Of a stretch of DNA of 64,000 nt, positions 47,601-53,600 are shown piece after piece (the stretch's first letter is position 1; each line of letters opens with the position of its first letter). The translations under genes and the position numbers were made by a program. The stretch comes from Norana najaformis (Eukaryota > Annelida > Clitellata > Crassiclitellata > Hormogastridae): assembly GCA_964023275.1 (NCBI GenBank), contig OZ029927.1:6837062-6901061 (forward strand), written 5' to 3'. The notes under the pieces were generated by a model, which made no database searches, was not told the origin of the DNA, and worked only from the letters and a program-made list of their open reading frames with translations.

Positions 47601-50600
47601 GTTTGTCCTGGTGGGGTTATTTGTGAGTGGAACGTACAAGTCAGCAAGGTAGCTCAGTGCTACACTGTGAAGTGCATTGTATACATGAACAGCAACTTTC
47701 AGTTGTTTGTTTGTATGAATGTATCAGAGCACTTAACGTAGCGCCTTTGAAGTACGTCTCAAAAGCATTCCACAATTAACTGTCTGGCTGTTCCTTGCAG
47801 AGCAGTTTGAAAACGTTTGCTCACGAGAGTCAAATGCAAGAGTATGTATATTCAATGGAAAACTGGGGAGCCAGGTTTTAACCGAGTGTGACCAGTTACT
47901 GATGTCTTTAGCCCCGTAGAAGTCTTCAGATTAGATTAGATTGGTTTAAGTTTAACGGTGAAGGTAAGATATTTTATTATTTTACGTTACATTCTAGGTT
48001 GTTTTGCATTTTTTCAGCCACCTCACTAGAATCAACAATGTCACCATCGTCAGATGAGACTTACAAATTGTCACAGTCTCGTCAGAAGACTATAGGTCTG
48101 TCTTTTGACTATCCGCCGGATGATGCCTTTGTCTACGGTGAGTTCATCCATCCGACTTAATAACAGCTATCATCAGTGTCATCATCGTCGTCATAATCAG
48201 CATCAGTTCCAGGCTCCAACCATTTGGCAGCAGAGTGTGAATAAATTATCTCTATATGTGTCTAGTACATCTAGTACATTTGTCAGATTTAGTCCAAGTT
48301 AGGCCATGATCTTCTTTAAAATTACCTTGGCTTAAAAAATAAAACAACACAACTTTTGTGAATTATTTACTGATTAACGATGATTGGTTGAATGTTCTGT
48401 AGGAATGCTTGGAGATAGTTGCCATGTTGACCGTAACTGCTCAGTTGCCAACAGTTTATGTGAAAATGGCATCTGTTCCTGTCAGTCGTCATGGAAACCG
48501 AGTTCTGACAGACTCTCCTGCATAGGTGGTTACTATGGCAAAACTAGGATTTTATAATCAATCCGTATTCCTTTTTTCTGTTGTCACTCAAATGTCTTAC
48601 CATCCCAGTGACGGTCTTACTATCCTTCTAATTGTGGGTTGATACTTGTACATGCTAACTACTCAAATATTAACTTTATTGGAAAGCCCTTCAGAGGTTC
48701 TGGCACCCTTGAGATATTAATTAACTTAATAAAAGGAGCTATGTTAATGTCCAGATACATAATACATTACCATTACATTGATTTCGCCTGTAAGTGATTT
48801 TACAGAAAACAAATTACGTATGTGTGCCTTATGTGTATGGCTTTTTATATAGCGCCCTTGGAGAACCTCGTAAATGTGCATCCTATCTAACACTTCTAAA
48901 ATGGTGCAGTTTAAAATGTTTCTTGATCTATCTCTCTTGGAAAACTATGTAATTTCAGGGCCATTACAAATATCCCTATTAATTACATACCTGCAATTGT
49001 ACAACTGAAAATACACATACAACTTCATTTAATATTGTCCTCCTTCCAAAGCTGATCACTGTTCACCCAAGCATACAACAGAGCATTGATGATGCTGAGT
49101 AATTGACTTGCTCAAGTTCCCTGGACGCAGTGACCACCTTGGGTGAGGCTCAAACCTGTACTATCCTAGCTACAGGCCAGTCATTCTAACCAGTCAGCTA
49201 CTGTGCTCCACATACATCTTATTACATTCATCTCAGGGTCACCGGCAGCTATACAGTGTTGAATCCTGCCATTACTGCCTTTATGTTCACTGTCCATCTC
49301 CTTAAGTCTTTTATAGGTGATGTTTTAAGTATTTAGGTACTTGTGTACATACAATAACATTACATGTTGCACAATTTCTGGTTTCTTTCCTTCTCTGCAG
49401 CGGCTCGGAGGGTCATCCCATCGTTTTCCGGTCATTCATACCTGGAACTGAGGAAATTCAATCACGGAAGCCGTGACTTGTCAATCGAGATAAATTTCCA
49501 GTCGCAGAGGGAAGATGGAATTCTGTTCTATGCAGCGCAGTTTCTCAGTGGAGGAAACGATTTCATCTCTCTCGCCCTTAAGGACGGCTTCATTGAATTC
49601 AGGTTTCTACCAGAAAATTATTACTGTTACTAATTATCTTTGGCATAAACTATTTATTTTGCTTTGATGCATTATACATGCAATTTTCGTTATTTTTAAA
49701 TTCAGTTTTAAAGTTTTATTCAGACAAAACAATGATCAACCCCTATAAGTTCACAAGAGTAACTTAAGCAAATTACAAGTAATAAAAATAACTTAGAGAG
49801 TGTTAGATAGGCACATACTGTAAGTAGACCTGGCGAGGGGAAAAGAGGGGAAAAGAGGGGAAAAGAGGGGAAAAGAGGGGAAAAAGGGAAAAGAGGGGAA
49901 GAGGGGAAAAGAGGGGAAAGCTCGAGTGAGATTACCGAGTCCACCGTTCAAACCAATTGGGTATATCTGGTTGTTGTGTATATCCAACAGCAACTGTACT
50001 TGTTTGTGCTTAATATTCAGCATTACAGAATAGGAAGGAAATATACTCAGAAAAGAGATAACAGATCAGGTTTAGTAATTTTAATCAGTTGGTATTATTA
50101 CTTTTCTATGAAATGATCTTTGCATCTGTTATTAGGTATGACCTTGGAAGTGGCCAGGTTCTTCTGAAGTCCGTCAACCGTGTTCAGCTTGGGAGTTTTC
50201 ACAGGGTAACGGCCAGACGGGCAGGGAAGTCTGGATTACTGAAGCTGGATGAAGGAACCGAGGTCTCTGGAACGAGTCCAGGTCAACTGAGGTCTCTGAA
50301 TCTCAACACTCCGATCTATCTGGGATACGCAGCCACTTCGGAAGAAACGTAAACATGGATTCTATTATAATTATTTCTCACTGTTGAATTAACACAGTTT
50401 ATTGACAACTTTTAATTTATGAACATGAATTTTAAAGGACAATAATAATAATAATAATAGTAATAATAATAGTAGTAGTAGTAGTAATAATAATAATAGT
50501 AATGATGATATTAATAATAATGATAATAATAATGATAACAACAATAATAATAGTAATGATGATATTAATGATAATGATAATAATAACAATAATAATAAGT

Positions 50601-53600
50601 TCATAGTAGAGTTCCGGAGAAGCAGATGGCGTTCCCACGCTGGACAGCTACTGAGAGTCTTTGAAGCAGGTAGTTGGTCTCCAGTGGATCGTGGGTTGCC
50701 ATTGTCATCCTTCGTCCTAACTCCCACACAAAATCCAATCCTTCCGTACTCCATGCGCCGCTGGTCTCCAGTGCGACCGCCACAAAAGAGTGGGTTTGGG
50801 CTATAGTGGCGTATTTTAGCCTTTTGGCTGAGACTGCCCGGTTTGCAGCTTCACTTGGTCCGGTTGAAGTAAAACCTAGATGTGACGCTGCAAATGTGTC
50901 AGAAACTGTCACATCCCATGTAAGACATCTTCCGCGAGACCACGGGATAATAATAATAGTAGTAATAATAATAATAATAATAATAGTAATAATGATGCTA
51001 ATAATAATGCTAATAATAATAAGGTGTCTCTGTTTTGGAAAAATCCGTCTTCCATAAACAGTCGGCCTGGGAGTCAGAAGTCCTGGCAGCCTAATGTTTT
51101 CTACAACATTCAAATACCATCAAACCAGAATAAGAGCAGTTACCGCATTCCGCCTGTGGTCTGAAGGTTGACGATGAGGCCGTCCGCATAGCAACTGACC
51201 CGCGCTACCTGGGGATTCATCTGTGTGCCCACGAGTGCCCTGTAATGCAGTAGTCACAGAATATGGCTCGCAGGGCCTTTCATGCCACCTGTGACCTGGT
51301 TGGACCACAAGACATGCCCTTATTAATGAATCAGATAGCTTGGCCTCTTAAAAGCTGGTTCTCTTGCAACTTGTCAGGTCTGATGGAAGACGTCCTGATG
51401 GTGTTCCTCTCATCCCTTCTGGCAGAGTGGATAATTTCTGGCCTGGGACGGTCACTGACTCCTTGGCAGAATCTTATCATAACCAGAGATGCCAAGGTTG
51501 CAGGTGCTGCTGCTGAAGCAACAGCTGAAAGAAAAACTGCAAAGTACACTGCTGTTCTACCAGTTAATTGCTTGTGCCCTTGAAGCCCTTCGCTGTAGAA
51601 CCTGTCGCCCCAATGAGCCAAAAAGGTTTTTGTCGACCGCCTTGGCCATCGCTCTGCACAGACAGCTGGAGACAATGGGCAACTATATATTTCTTATCAG
51701 CATTTGTCTCTATAGCCATCCAACCTTTACTTGCAATTGCTTTCCACAGCACTTTTGCCACCAAGTGCTTCATCAAAGACTAACCATCACAGGGTAAATG
51801 CTGTCCCAAATATTTGTAATCCTGCGAGATCATTTGTACCTCAGGACAAATAGTAAAGTACTAATAATAGCAGAACAGCTGTTGGACTTTGTATTGGAAA
51901 CACACTGTGTTAGCCAGGTACTTGTGTATGTTGTACCCTTGTTGCTAATGATGGTTTGCATAAGCTTTCCTGCACCCTCATAATCTTAATCACAATCATA
52001 ATTGTAAGCTCAAGATTTCTACAGCACCCAAAGAAAGCTAAGTCACGGGAACTAGCTTATTCACAGGTGTTCAGTCAAGATAAAATCGACAGACAAGAAG
52101 GGTCCAGTTCCAGGTCAAGGCCCAAGAGTTAAGTAGGGAGACAGTCAGACCTACCTACAGCCCGACATAACATTTTAAACGACCTTGATTCCAGTAGCCT
52201 CACTGGTGCCGTCTCGCATGAGACGCCACAGCGACAGACGCTGGCTGCAGCCTACAGGATGACAACTTCAGTTACAATTGTCGTAGCTTTGCTGGCAGCA
52301 GCTAGAAAAAGCGTTAAATGCAGCCTACTTCTTGCAACAGATCACTTCGTTTCTCTTGCCTTAATTACTTGTACTGGCTTAGCGTTCATCACAGATGTAC
52401 ACAACCTAACTCGCATTTCCGGAGACGCGTGAGACACCTACCATCTTTTACAAAACCTCGCACTAACAATTCAGAGTTTCTTTCCGCAGTACCTTCACCC
52501 TACCAGAACCGGATGAGACTTGATTGTTCCAGATGTCATCATTAGTTTCCAGACAAGTTTTTATCACCTGAAGGACAAAAATAAAAATAAAAACATAATA
52601 ATGATCATCATTTTTATACTTCCTCTGAGGATTTTATCCTTTGGCTAAATAATGATGATGATGATAATAATAATAATAAAAATTTTAATTAAAAAATTAT
52701 TATTATAATAATTAATAATAGTAAACCTTTTCCAAGTTCAGAGAGATGCTTTCTTACCTCAACTGCAAAGATTAATAATTTCTAAAATAGGTGTTGTATT
52801 TAAAATTTTAAATGAATCTTTCAAGAGTCTCGTGAGAATGAGGCCTGAATTGTCAGTCATTTCCCTGCACCCATAATCTAATTCTTAAAACTCTTGTTAT
52901 TCGTAGGCAGCACTTAGAATTCTAAGGGTTAAGTGTCTCAGTACCAACTTCCATACATTCTTATGTCATAAACGCCATAAATCTCGAGTTTACAATACGA
53001 TGTATTTCGTTTCAAAGGCAGCTTCGTTCTTGCTTTCATTTGTTATAGAGACTCCCTAGGGGCTCTATATAAATGGGTCTAGTTACATTACAAAAAGTTA
53101 CTTTTTAAAATCTAGGCTGAAGAAGAACATTGGCATTGGGATTGGTTTTGTTGGCTGTGTGGAGTCTCTGGTTCTAAAGAGTTCGGAGGAAAGTGTTGCG
53201 TATGATCTGGCTAGTGATCAATCGGCAGACATCGAAAAACGAGTTAATGTTGGTGAGTCTTTTCAAATTAAAATGAGTTAATGTCAATGAGTCTAATTGA
53301 ATTAAAATGAGTTATTGTTGGTGAGTCTAATCAAAAGAATTAATGTTGAGTCTATTTGAATTAAAATGAGTTAATGCCTGTGAGTCTAATTTAAATAAAT
53401 CAAGTTTGTGTCAGCGTCTGTCTGAATTAAGATGAGTTCATGTCGGTGAGTCTAATCGCATTGAAACAAATCGATGAGTGTAATTGAATTAAATGGGTTT
53501 ATTATTATTTTAAATTGGTAATTCTGATGTTGCACGTTGTAGTTAATTCTTATGTTACATCGCATTGTTACGTTTGTAGGCAGTTGTGGTACGTCGCTAT

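Larger units (their letters stand above)
50349..53115. other. Agrin intron filled by retroelement relics
   Basis: 2.8 kb with relics 3 (-) and 4 (+) back to back, a LINE tail at 51985-52150 (-), AT-rich (AAT)n stretches (52640-52720), and a LINE tail GGGGCTCTATATAAATGGG at 53057. Confidence 0.65.

Noticed and set aside
46627..48017. SEA domain exon of agrin
   Set aside because: Searched by eye for a phase 1-1 exon with SEA-like sequence and found none; only LINE relics are present.
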